A stretch of DNA of 64,000 nucleotides, from NCBI RefSeq assembly GCF_905475395.1, contig NC_058338.1, forward strand, positions 95,589,435-95,653,434, read 5' to 3'. Source of the DNA: Chrysoperla carnea (Eukaryota; Arthropoda; Insecta; Neuroptera; Chrysopidae). The notes below the pieces were generated by a model. That model was not told the DNA's origin, searched no databases, and saw only the letters and a program-made list of their open reading frames with translations. Position numbers and translations under genes: made by a program. How positions within the stretch are numbered: position 1 is the stretch's first letter; the number at the start of each line of letters is the position of its first letter. Below are positions 44,152 through 55,100 of the stretch, in pieces.

Positions 44152-45461
44152 ATGGTTTTTCATTGTTGTGTGAAAGGTTGTGTAAAAACACAGAAGGATA
44201 TTAGTTTACATGTGATTCCTAAGAATTTTGAGGTAAGTACAAAAATTGTTAACTTGGATAGCAATATTCTTGAAAGACTTAATTTTTCAGAAGTTTAAAA
44301 ATTGGACAATAGCGATTGGTCGAACGGACATCAAATACTCGAAACGTGAAAACTATCGTGTCTGCGATTTACATTTCGCCGACGAAATGAAACTCCAGAC
44401 TTCAACAGGAAAATTGCGAACTAACTTAAAGCCTAATGCTTTTCCTAGCCTCCACTTAAGTAGTAAGTTAAAATCCTTATGTAACTAACGTATGTTTAAT
44501 TTATTATTGTATGTAGGTCTTATAGAGGAACCACGAATGTAGACACAATTTGATTATAAGGTAATTTTTATTTATTTTAGGTTCACAATTTTTACATGCA
44601 GAGACCTCGAACATAAATTTGAACAAAACTGTATCAAAACGACCTGGTGAGTGGATTTAATTGTTAGATACTAACAATTATAATTTAAAAAGTAAATATA
44701 AAAATATAGTAATGAGAATAAAAATAAAACCTAAAGAGATATTAAATATTCATTAATGAATTTTTTAACTTGTTATGTCTACTGAATAAATCGCCATGAA
44801 ACACAAGTTTATTTCCTTAAACGCTTGGAAAATTTAGCTTTTATTAGCGTTTATTTTAAAGGAGAACTTTTGATAGCGAACCACCATCCAATTCTGTATG
44901 ATTTTTCATGAGAAGGCATATTTTGCTCATTTACAACCTGTTTGGATTCAATTATACTTTATTAAATCACAAAAAATGGAATTGTTATTGAAATTTAGGA
45001 GCTTTTGTACTTTTTCACTATTTGATAACTAAAATCATAATATTATGTATATAAAACATGAGTTTTTTAATTGTTGTTCAAAAAATTTTTAATTAATTTT
45101 TTAATTAATAAATGATCTCAATTTTTAGGATCGCCTATTGCTTCTACGAGTCGAAAGATTATGGCCATAAATATCGAAGAAGAACAAATTCGACCTGCGT
45201 TTCAAATAGGTTTGTTGCCAACCTTGTTTCTTTTTTTTCTATTTTATCAAAAATCTATATTTTATTTTCATAGATTTGAAGAAAAAAATGTATTTACTAA
45301 AAGAAGGAAATGTGAGAAGGGTGAAAGAACTATCGAAAACAGCAAGAAAATATTACCATATTGCGAAAGATATGTTAAAACTTGCTCGAAAGTTGAAAGA
45401 TAAAAATGAAACATATCTTAAAAGATTGGAAAATGCAAACACGGATGCAAACATTTATTAG
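44152..45461 (+). CDS. THAP-domain zinc-finger protein, 5 exons
   Basis: Probable nuclear sequence-specific DNA-binding protein with a C2CH THAP finger. Exons are 44152-44232, 44291-44462, 44581-44646, 45129-45209 and 45274-45461, with GT/AG introns and matching phases, giving 195 residues. The zinc ligands are C5, C10, C52 and H55 (VCDLHF); W32 and the AFP element (NAFPSLHL) of the THAP signature are present. A short linker follows, then a lysine/leucine-rich predicted helix or coiled coil at about 135-190 (KELSKTARKYYHIAKDMLKL). There is no transposase domain, so this is not a P-element. Which THAP paralogue it is cannot be told. It sits 0.9 kb downstream of the C2H2 gene on the same strand. 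Confidence 0.88.
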
Positions 45462-45679
45462 TTTTAATTTTAGTTGTAAGAAACACGATTTAAAATTTTT
45501 ATTTGTAAATAGAATGTTTTTATTTTATACAAGGGTGTGGGTTCGGAATGTAAATAATATTTTGAGGGGAATAGATTTAAGATTTGCTACTGATAGGATA
45601 AAAAAATTAGCTTTACGTAAATATAAGAAATATAAAATTAGACATAAAAGTATAAACAAAAATAAAAGATTAGTTGTTT

Positions 45680-45685
45680 AATAAA
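45680..45685 (+). terminator. Candidate polyadenylation signal of the THAP gene
   Basis: An AATAAA hexamer about 220 nt after the stop; another lies at 45661-45666. Confidence 0.4.
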
Positions 45686-45737
45686 TTTATTTTATAATTT
45701 AAAAGCGTGTTTTTTTCTTTAAAATATTTAATTATTT

Positions 45738-45848
45738 TTTGTTTTACTGTTTTAAGCACATGATTTGGAAAAAAGATATTTGATAGCATTTCAAATAAAA
45801 ATTTGATACCAAAACATGTTCTAAAACAGTAAAACAAAAAAAAAGTAA
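45738..45848. repeat. Small foldback repeat
   Basis: TTTTTTGTTTTACTGTTTTA then AGCACATGATTTGG is mirrored near 45813-45848, with arms of about 33 bp. Confidence 0.6.
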
Positions 45849-46164
45849 AAATTTAAATTGTATTTAGATTTGGCATTGAGTATTTTAAAAAAGGCGGTCA
45901 ATTGATTGAAGCGCTGTCTGGTGAACAGAGTGAGAACTAAATCTCAAGTTTCCTTGGTGATGATAGAGATGCCTATCTATAGTATAATATAAATATTTAT
46001 TATCTATGGGTGACACTTAGTTTTTTTCTTTTCTAATTCATTGCTAATATGTTTACTTTCTATTAAAAAGTTTTTTTTAATTTGTTTTCATTCATTCCAA
46101 ATGAAAATTATCAAAAACTTCCAAAATATGTCGTTTTTTGAGATTCCTCCATATAGTGGAGAGC

Positions 46165-48440
46165 CGTTAGATTTATACCTCGGAATCCAGGGATAGTCAA
46201 TGAATTCTTATAAAAACTGTGCGACCGCATTGTTTAAAGCTTACTTAAAGAAGTTAAAAACAAAAATTTGTGCGATCTTGTCCAGGGGATGGGAGACACC
46301 CCTTATCGGGGGTTGTAAAATTTTTGCTCAAAATGACAACGGGAATCGGTATAGGAATGAATTCTAAGCGAAAAGTGTCATTGAAACTTATTTCGAAAAG
46401 TCAATACTTTCCGAGTTATTGGCGATTGAAATTCGGAGTATTTAACGTCAAATAATAGAAAAATTTGATATTTTTTGAAAAAAGTATATCGTACAATTTT
46501 TAAAGTACAATAAAAAAGTTTCAAGTCATTTGCATAAAAATTGACGGAGTTATGATGAAATCAAAGTTTATAGGACCTTTCTTTTTATGTTTTATTCAGT
46601 ACAAAAACTGATCAATTTACCACGGGAACTAAAATTTATGATTGCCGCTTTCCAATTTTAACTTTCAATTTTTAACTTTATTTAAGTACTGGCAGCAGGG
46701 TCAAAAAGTTCTAGCAGTTTCGGAAATTTTTTTTTTGAAATAATGTAACTTAAATGCAAAAAATTTTTTCGAAAAATACAAAAAAAAATTGTCTTTATCG
46801 TTAAATAGCTTGAAAAATAATAAAGTTACAGAAAAAACTTTCGGGGGAAAAAGTTAAGCTTTATTTCAGCAAAATACTTTACCTTCTAAACTTTTTTTTG
46901 TAACTTTATTTGTTTTCCAGTTATTTAACAATAACGACATTTTTTTTACTTTTCGAATTTTTTTTTGCATTTAATTGCAATAATTCAAAAAATATTTATC
47001 CGAAACTGCTAGAACTTCTTGAATCTGTTGTCAGTACTTAAATAAAGTAAATAGGAAAGTGACAAAGCATTAATTTTAGTTATTAAAGTATATCATTCAC
47101 TTTTTAAACTACTATAAAAAACCTTGAAAATGAAAAACGTTTCAAGTCTCAAAGTTTTTTGTTTTTTTGTTTTTGTTTTTGTTTTTTTTTTTTTATTCAT
47201 TACGAAAACAGATGTATCTACCACGGGAGATGAAATTAATGCTTGCCGCTTTGCAATTTATTTAATTTTGGTACTGAAAACATGTTAAAAAATTCTAGCG
47301 ATTTAATATTTATAATTTTTGAAATATTACAATTTAAAAGCAAAAAGAAAATTTTCGGAAAAAAAACCAAAAATATCTTTATCGTTAAATAACTCAAAAA
47401 ATAATAAACTTACAACAAAAATTTAGAGGACAAAAATTGGGCTCTTTTTTCGCAAAATATTTTATCTTCCAGACTTTTTTTGTAACTTTAATATTTTTTT
47501 TGTTATTTAACGATAAAGACATTTATTGTTACTTTTTTCGATAAATTTTTTTCTTTTAAGTTGCAATATTTAACAAAATATAGATCCGAAACTGCTAGAA
47601 CTGTTTGAGCATGTTGCCAGTACCTAAATAAAGTAAATTGAAAAGCGGCAAGCATTAATTTTAGTTCCCGTGGTAAATTCATCAGTCTTTGTGCTGAATA
47701 TAAGATACAAGGAAAGGTACGAAAAATTTTGTTTTCATTATAACTCCGTCAATTTTCATGCAAATGACTTGAATATAAATATTATCGAAGATAATAAATG
47801 AGAACTCTAGGATATGTCGAAATAAATTTCGATTTTTGCCCCAATTTCCTAGATCAGTTTTTTGTATTTTTAAAATACGTATTTTCGACTACCATGTAGT
47901 CATCATCAGTATAAGAATTAGCTAGTGAATGTTACTCTTTGCTAATTCTTACTGATGATGACTACGTGGTAGTCGAAAATACGTATTTTAAAAATACAAA
48001 AAACTGATCTAGGAAATTGGGGCAAAAATCGAAATTTAAATGACTTGAAAATTTTTCCATTTTTATGATTTTTTATAGTACTTGAAAAAGTGTACCATGT
48101 ACTTTCTTCAAAAAAATTCAAATTTTCAGTTAAGTATTTGCCGTTAAATACTTCGAATTTCAATTGCCCATAATTCGGAAAGTATTTACTTTTTGAAATA
48201 TACTTAAATGACTTTTTTTGCTTAGAATTTATCCTTCTATCGATTCCCGTTGTCATTTTTAACAAAAACTTCTACACCCCTAAGCAGGGGTATACCCCAC
48301 CCCCTGGACAAGATCGCACAAATTTTTGTTTTTAACTTTTTTAAGTAAGCTTTAAACAATGCATTCGAACAGTTTTTATAAAGATTCATTGACTGTCCTT
48401 GGATTCCGAGCTTTTTACACATTTATACCTTACGGATCTC
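46165..48440. repeat. Complex foldback repeat with four inverted modules
   Basis: The outer arms (46165-46600 and about 47740-48440) are inverted copies; both contain CTTACTTAAA-AAGTTAAAAAC-like and GATCTTGTCCAGGGG-like stretches. Between them, a module carrying ACCACGGGAACTAAAATT, TTCTAGCAGTTTCGG and TCTTTATCGTTAAATA occurs four times in alternating orientation: about 46590-46850 (+), 46850-47110 (-), 47206-47455 (+) and 47455-47735 (-). A single strand could fold into two adjacent hairpins within a larger stem. No transposase frame is visible. Confidence 0.75.
47774..48049. mobile_element. Hairpin insertion with 12-bp target duplication and 98-bp arms
   Basis: The direct repeat AAATGACTTGAA flanks it (47762-47773 and 48038-48049). 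Inside, 47825-47922 and 47941-48037 are inverted copies differing at very few positions, with an 18-nt loop. It is inserted in the right arm of the large foldback repeat, whose left arm lacks it. Confidence 0.8.
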
Positions 48441-49151
48441 TGTTAATAAGAGCCAATGTATTTTATATAGATTTTTAATGACTTTTTTCTTAAAAATGTG
48501 CATGGATACCTAAGCTGAAATTTTAACCACATATTCTTTGAGTAAAAGACTACCTAAAAACAAATTTTGAGCCTTTAAATCAAACATTGTTGTCATGCTC
48601 ATACATCCTTAAACTTACCCATTATGTATTTATTTTGTTTACTCACCTTTTTTCAATAAACTTACCTATAAATGAATAATTGTACTAATATTTTGGTAAA
48701 AATGTAGGTTCTGTATGATATTCCTGAAATCGATGTAAAGGATATAAGTATAACATTGAATAATAATAATTAAACCAGAAAAATTGATAAAAAAAAGAAA
48801 TAACTTCATCTGACGTTTCGCCTTCAGGTGACAGGTTGATATCGAAGAGGATCTCTTTTTAGGTGCTATGGACCCATTTTTGTTTATGTATTATTATAAG
48901 GTCCCCTATAAGAGAAAGTTGTCAGACATGAATTTGATAACATTTCAGGATGCTAGAGTAACAGGCATAGATTTTGTAAGGAAAATAGCGGGCTTTCATC
49001 TAGTAAAAGATAATGTTTATTATTAGGAATGTTTTTATTTAAATTTGAGATAAAAGAAATAAAATGATATAAAAATGAACATGAAAATAAATTTAAATAC
49101 ACATTATTTTAACTCTTAACATTATCTCGATAACTCTAGTGGGTATATATA

Positions 49152-49195
<44 letters not shown>

Positions 49196-51600
49196 TTCAC
49201 ATAATTATTAATTCATATTTTAATATAATTAATAACTTGCGCATGCACATAATTTTTTATTTATTTATAAATTCAAAATATATATTAAAAATTAACAAAT
49301 GTGAAAAATAAATATAAAAAAAAAATATCTGAAAAATATATTTAGCAATTTATACAGGGTGTAATAGTATTTGATGTAGAAGGAGATAACAATAATAGCT
49401 CTGCCTACAATATCAAATCCTGTTACATCTTGTATATTAAAGACGCTTGTGTTCTCTGCTGAAAAAAAAAAAAATAACCAAAAAAATATATAATATTTAA
49501 AAAATTGCACTCACAGATATATTAATTTTTTAAGCGATGATAAAAAAAAAGCTTTTGTTAAAATAGGAGACACTGTAACGGATAAAAAACGCGAGATTTG
49601 AATTCCGCCTCCGACGAGCAGAAAATAGTATACACACCACGGGAGCAAGTAAAGAATGTCTCAGATCTCATGTTTATTGTCGCCCGAGGTGGTGCCGTTT
49701 AGTAAAAGGGTTACCTTAACGGTTATTTAAGCTATTTGGCTGTGATATTTATGACATAATTATGAAAAATATTGAGATATAATTAGCACTAAATCCTTAA
49801 GGATCATTAAAAAAAAAAACTAAAACCACAGTGTGATAGAAAGCATTTGAATTGTTAAAAATAATCAAAAAAGCCAACATTGAACACACCAAAAAATTAC
49901 AAGATATCAAAAAAACTCTCTTAAAAAGTCAAAATTATCTTCATGGGTTTTCGTTTATTCAATCAACATCTTTGGCGTCCAACTTCTACATGTTGGTTGA
50001 TTAAATGAAAATGCACATCGAAATACTGAACATGAAAATCCTGGAATATGTAAATAAAATTCCCTAAGAGACAATAGGCCTTTGTTCTAAATTTTTTTTA
50101 TTGCCTCAATCGACATTCGTTTTTAAGCCAAAAACATCGTGTGAAATCAATTTTTTGATAATATCAAAAACTACGAAAATCGATTTAAATGTAGAAATAG
50201 AAGATAAAATAGCACGTGATGACGTCATAACTCTACATCAGAACAAAGGCCAATTCTAACTAGATATAATTCGATCCGATAGATATCAATTTGCAAATGA
50301 TTTATGGGACACTTCATGAACTTAAAAAATTGTGTAATCTTAAATGATATTTTCTTCTTAAAATAAAAACACCAGTGTTTTAAAGCGGCCGGGTTGTCGC
50401 ATTTTAGAGCAATTTCGCTAGGTAAAATCGTTTTCCATTTTGTTTTCAGTTCGATTCGAAGAATACACAATAAATTTTGCAAACGAATCAAATGTAAAAA
50501 ATCATTTTCGTTTCTTAACAGCAAATCAATATCATGAAATATTTCTTGAAGAACGAAAATTTGGAGGGCGTTTAAAACCTCCTTTCAGATTAACCAGGAG
50601 GGTTAACAAACCTATAAGTTTTAAGAAATGGTATTTTTTTTCCGTCCCGTCAAACTGAAAACATAATGGCTGATAACACTTAGCTTAATAATAAACGCTT
50701 AATTATATTTTCTAAAAATATTACTTCTTAAGCTTATACAACTAGAAAAATGAGAAGGAGAGGGGTGGGAAGGGGTTATACTTCATTTAATATTTATATA
50801 CAATAATTTTTTTTTTTAAGAAACTTAACAAGGTAATTTCCTAATTAAAAACGAAAACATGAGCGTAATAAATTAAATACGAAATTTTGATAATATTAGT
50901 AGAATTCAATCTGGGAAAAAAACATGGCATCATTCGTAGAATAAATAGGAAAATTATATTAAATATTAAGGTTGTTATGAAGAAAATGCTATTTAATGAC
51001 AAACTTTCCAAAAATTGACAGTCAATTATTCACATAATATAAGAAAAGTCTATCGAAAATATAAAATCATTTTTGTTCTTGGTTTTCGTGAAAAACGATG
51101 TTAAAGTTACCTAGTTAAAGACGAGGATTATTAAGCTGTATTACAGAGAGACCCAGAAATGTCAGCTTCACTCTAAAACCACCAAAGTATTTAATAAAGA
51201 CCTATAAATAACTGAACCCATTTACAAAACATTCATGTTTTTAGTTTTCGAGATAATTAACAAAAATTATCATAAAATGTATGAAATTTAATATAATTAT
51301 ATTACGCTTGGCAATGTTGCACATGTGTTGAAGGTATGTGATTATATTGCTAAAAAATAATTTTATTAAATAACGATATAATTATAATTTTTTATTAAAT
51401 TTAAATATAAAATAATTCAATAAAAATAAAAATAAACATAATTGTAAATTTCATTAAATTAAAATTTCTTTAAATAGTTTTTTTGGAGTTATGTTGTCAT
51501 GAACTGATCGTTAAATATCAACATAAACATTTCAGTGTTGTTAGGCTTTATTACGTCATAATTGTAACTTTTTTTTAAAATACATAAAAAGATAATTTTA
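48441..51600. other. Intergenic region with simple repeats and small foldbacks
   Basis: Contains a pure (AT)n tract at about 49150-49191, a small foldback at 49354-49438 (TACAGGGTGTAATAGTATTT mirrored), another at about 49942-50014 (TTTCGTTTATTCAATCAACA mirrored), and the doubtful exon at 50440-50658. No confident gene. Confidence 0.5.
50440..50658 (+). CDS. Possible isolated exon of an unknown gene
   Basis: A 72-residue open frame with coding-like composition (for example RFEEYTINFANES, FLTANQYHEIFLEERKFGGR). A splice-acceptor-like TTTTGTTTTCAG lies at its start, so the apparent ATG may be internal to an intron/exon boundary. I recognise no domain and found no partner exon. It may equally be a chance frame or a repeat fragment. 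Confidence 0.2.
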   Translation: MFSVRFEEYTINFANESNVKNHFRFLTANQYHEIFLEERKFGGRLKPPFRLTRRVNKPISFKKWYFFSVPSN

Positions 51601-51935
51601 ATTATGAGTGGCTGTCCTAGGGTGGTACACACTTAGAACATAGGGTCCGTTGTGATACCGAAAAAGGATTGGCTCAGCAAAAGTGCTTTGACTTCAACGG
51701 ACTTCAGGTTGGAGAGATCGTCAAAGAAAGGCTGGCTCAAGTGAGTCCACCTCCCCGTGGCAAGAGCTGGGCAGTGACAGAGAAGATGAGACATAATTTC
51801 TCCCTCCTCCTCACTGTGAAATGTAGTAGTCATGATACACTGTCAGATCCAGGACTCAGTCGTTCAACGTGCCTGCCAGTGTCCTGTAGTAGTCGCAATA
51901 ATTTTGCTAATAGAGGCCCTTGGAAGTGATATAAG
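51601..51935 (-). pseudogene. LINE 3' end relic, copy 1
   Basis: The minus strand reads FHSEEEGEIMSHLLCHCPAL and then RWTHLSQPFFDDLSNLKSVE, the C-terminal zinc-knuckle region (H-LC-C-A) of a Jockey-type LINE ORF2. It is followed by a 3' UTR ending in AGGACAGCCACTC. A related copy lies at 55425-55745. Severely 5'-truncated. Confidence 0.7.
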
Positions 51936-52189
51936 ATTTTCGGAATGCCTAACAAAACCAATTTTAACATGTTAAAAAAACCAATAAAAATAACTTTGAT
52001 ATCGCTTGTAACGGCTATCGGATATAATGACCATAATTATAAGTTATCTATTAAGTGTCATATTTCACACAAAAGATTCGATGGGTAATTTTCTTGCAGA
52101 GTAAAAGAAGGAAAAAAGGTATTTTAGTTACGCTCATGAAAAAAAAGGTACAAAGAAACAAACAAAAAAAATCACCACCTAGCTAAAAT

Positions 52190-55100
52190 TTACTGATCCT
52201 CTGGTATTTGAAGTCGATGTTTATGTAAAATGACAACATTATTTTTACTTGATGCATTGTGACGTAAAGTGCTGCCATTGTCAACGTCGTCATCACTGGA
52301 ACCAGTTACTAGTGATGATGCCGATGACAATGGCCATAATGCATCTTTATACTTTTCATGTTGTTGTATATGATTAGCGGTGTCATGATCAAGTTGTGTA
52401 GATGATATTGGACTTGTCGGTGGATAACCGTCCAATGATAGTTCCTCCAACGGCGGTAGATGCGGTTCTAAACGCATCTTTTTACTTGGTGATGGTGATG
52501 ATGAATAGTTTTCTGAATGGAATGTGATTAAATCCTCCATGTTTAGATCATCATCGATACCTTCATCTGCTAAAAGAAGGAAATGATATTTGTTTAGTTT
52601 TACCTAAAGTTTTTTCATTTTAATTAATCATCAAATTTCCTAGATTTTTTTTAGAAATTCATCCGAAAATTTGGTTTATTTGACTATGACATAAATATAC
52701 TGTGCCCCGCAAAAAAGTGGCGTACTTACGAAAAATTTTTAATTTGCTCGAAATTTGAAACAAAAAATGATTGGATTTGAATGAAATATACAGGGTAACC
52801 GATTTTAATCGATGAACATAAATATCTTCTAAAATACTTACACTACAAAAAAATGTAGTGTAAGATTTAAGTAGGACATCATATTCTAGCGTCAGATTTG
52901 ATCTATGTCTTCTGTACCCTTTAATAATTAACTCAGATTCGTATCAGTAGGAGATAGAATAACACTTTAAATTAGAAAGTTGAACCCCATAGAAAAAGTA
53001 ACATTTTTTTATTTAAAACATTTTTTCGAAAATATTTAGTTTTCCTTACTTTTAGCATTACTCAGAAACAACGACGTGGACGGTTCTTTGAGAGACAAGG
53101 GGACCTACGTTAACCAAGTACCCCAAAGGAAACAGAACCTACTACGTCCATGTCGTTATTTCTGAGTAATGCCAAAAGTAAGGTAAAACAAGTATAAAGC
53201 TCTATACATAGTGCCTTTTTTAAGTTGACATACGCTTGAAACTCAATAAATTTAATCGAGGAAATATTTCAAACAAAAATGTTAGTTTCAAGGGCACATA
53301 TCTTATATCCCTGTATATTTGAAAGCTTAAATTAAAAAATCACAAATAAAGTAATAAAACATACCTGGTTTAAAGAGTAACGCACGTTTACCAATATACT
53401 CTTCAACTTTATTCTCAAAGTGATCAACGTCTGATAACGCTGTCGATGAATCATCACCACGTTTTAATGATGGTACTGCAATCAATGCTAACGATAAAAG
53501 TAACACCATTAAACATGTGGCTGGCTGTGCTTTGTTATTATTTAGTCCACCAGCACCACCAAGTGCACCTGCAGAGGATCCATTAAATGCTGTTGAGGCT
53601 CCTTGCGTTGACGATGAATTATTTAGATGATTACCACCAATCTTTCTCGATACTAAGGCTTGTAATCGTCGTAATTGTGATACCAATGTTTGATTTTGTG
53701 TTTGTAATACTTTTATACGTTTTAATAATGTTTGATTCTCTTCGGTGCATTGTTTTACTCTATAAAAAAACAACAAAAACACATCATGTGAGAGAGTTCT
53801 GAAATATGAACGTTACGTTTTCTTATAGACACAGGGACATCTTTAGCCTTTTGGAGGTCCTGAACATATATATTCGTAATCAGCGACCTTGAAAACCCCC
53901 TAGTATCAACTTTCAGCGACCTTGAAAACCCCCAAGTAATTTAAGTTTGAGAGCGTTAATTTGTGGAAGTTATTAACATTAATTAAACACATTTTATTTG
54001 CTTAAAATCCACTTTATTTAAAAAAATTTGTCTATCTCTTGTCTAAAGTGGATTTTAAGCAAATAAAATGTGTTTAATTAACCCCGAGTAATTATTTTAG
54101 ATACATTTTATAACAATTTAGAGATTACTCTGGGGATGAAGAAAACAACCAGGTCGTTTCTTATTTAATTTTTTGATAACTCTGTATTGTTTTAATTACG
54201 AGTAGGTAAACTATTACAGAAAACGGAGATACTATCGTAAACTATATAAAAGTTCAAGTAACAATTTTACATGCACTTTCGGGAATAGTGTCCTATTTTT
54301 TAAACCAGGGGCTAAAAACTTCAGACCCCAATCAACTCTTCTATTTTTCCCCACTTATTTATGATAGTTTTTTATCTAAATTTCTTGAAAGCACCTAATT
54401 AGCACTCAATTTCAATGCTTAATTTATACTTGATTAAGCATTCGTCCAAGTTTTAGAGAGACCTGATTTTAAAATCCGTTGTTTTGAAGGCTTTCGTCTA
54501 ATTTTATTTCCTTAACATTCATTATTTTATTGTTATTTTCATTGCGTGCTAGCATCATCATATAATGCTACTACCAACGCATCTTTAAGTATTGAGCTGC
54601 GGTTTCTGACTGTTACCTAATTAGCATCTAAAAGCTACCAAAATAGACATTTTTTAAATGCGATTTCCGTTCTTTGCGTCGAGAGCGTAACAGAGCTCAT
54701 AAGTTTGGGGCTTGAGACTTCGAAAATCGCATTACAAATCAATTAATTGGTCATTGAATCGTAAAATTAATCACTAGAATGGAATGGCAGCTGCAAATAA
54801 TGTTTGTTTTGAGGACAGATCGGAGCCCCCTCAATCGCGAAGCCCTGGGTTTGTGCTCAGTGAAAAAAAAAAAGGCATGTAAATGATAATTTGAATATCA
54901 TCTTCAATGAATACACATCAATTATAAGTTTACCGTGCATATATCGCAAGGAAGTATTCAAAAGATATTCTTAACGATCGAACTTACCTGTCTTCAAGAC
55001 CATCAACATATTCCTTCTTACGTTTCCTAGAATCTTGAGCACTGATTTTATTACGGATTTTTCGTCGTATACGTTTCAATTCACGTTCTTCATGTTTTGT

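Noticed and set aside
45406-45681. 91-codon plus-strand frame overlapping the end of the THAP gene
   Set aside because: It overlaps the last THAP exon in another frame and the putative 3' UTR; composition is low-complexity Lys/Asn with no domain.
47942-48422. Two minus-strand frames of 61 and 107 codons
   Set aside because: They lie in the foldback repeat and are mirrored by a similar frame at 46270-46455; no conserved domain and frame broken between copies.
49150-49191. (AT)n tract as an origin or regulatory element
   Set aside because: A simple AT microsatellite of this length is ordinary in such AT-rich DNA and nothing adjacent supports a function.
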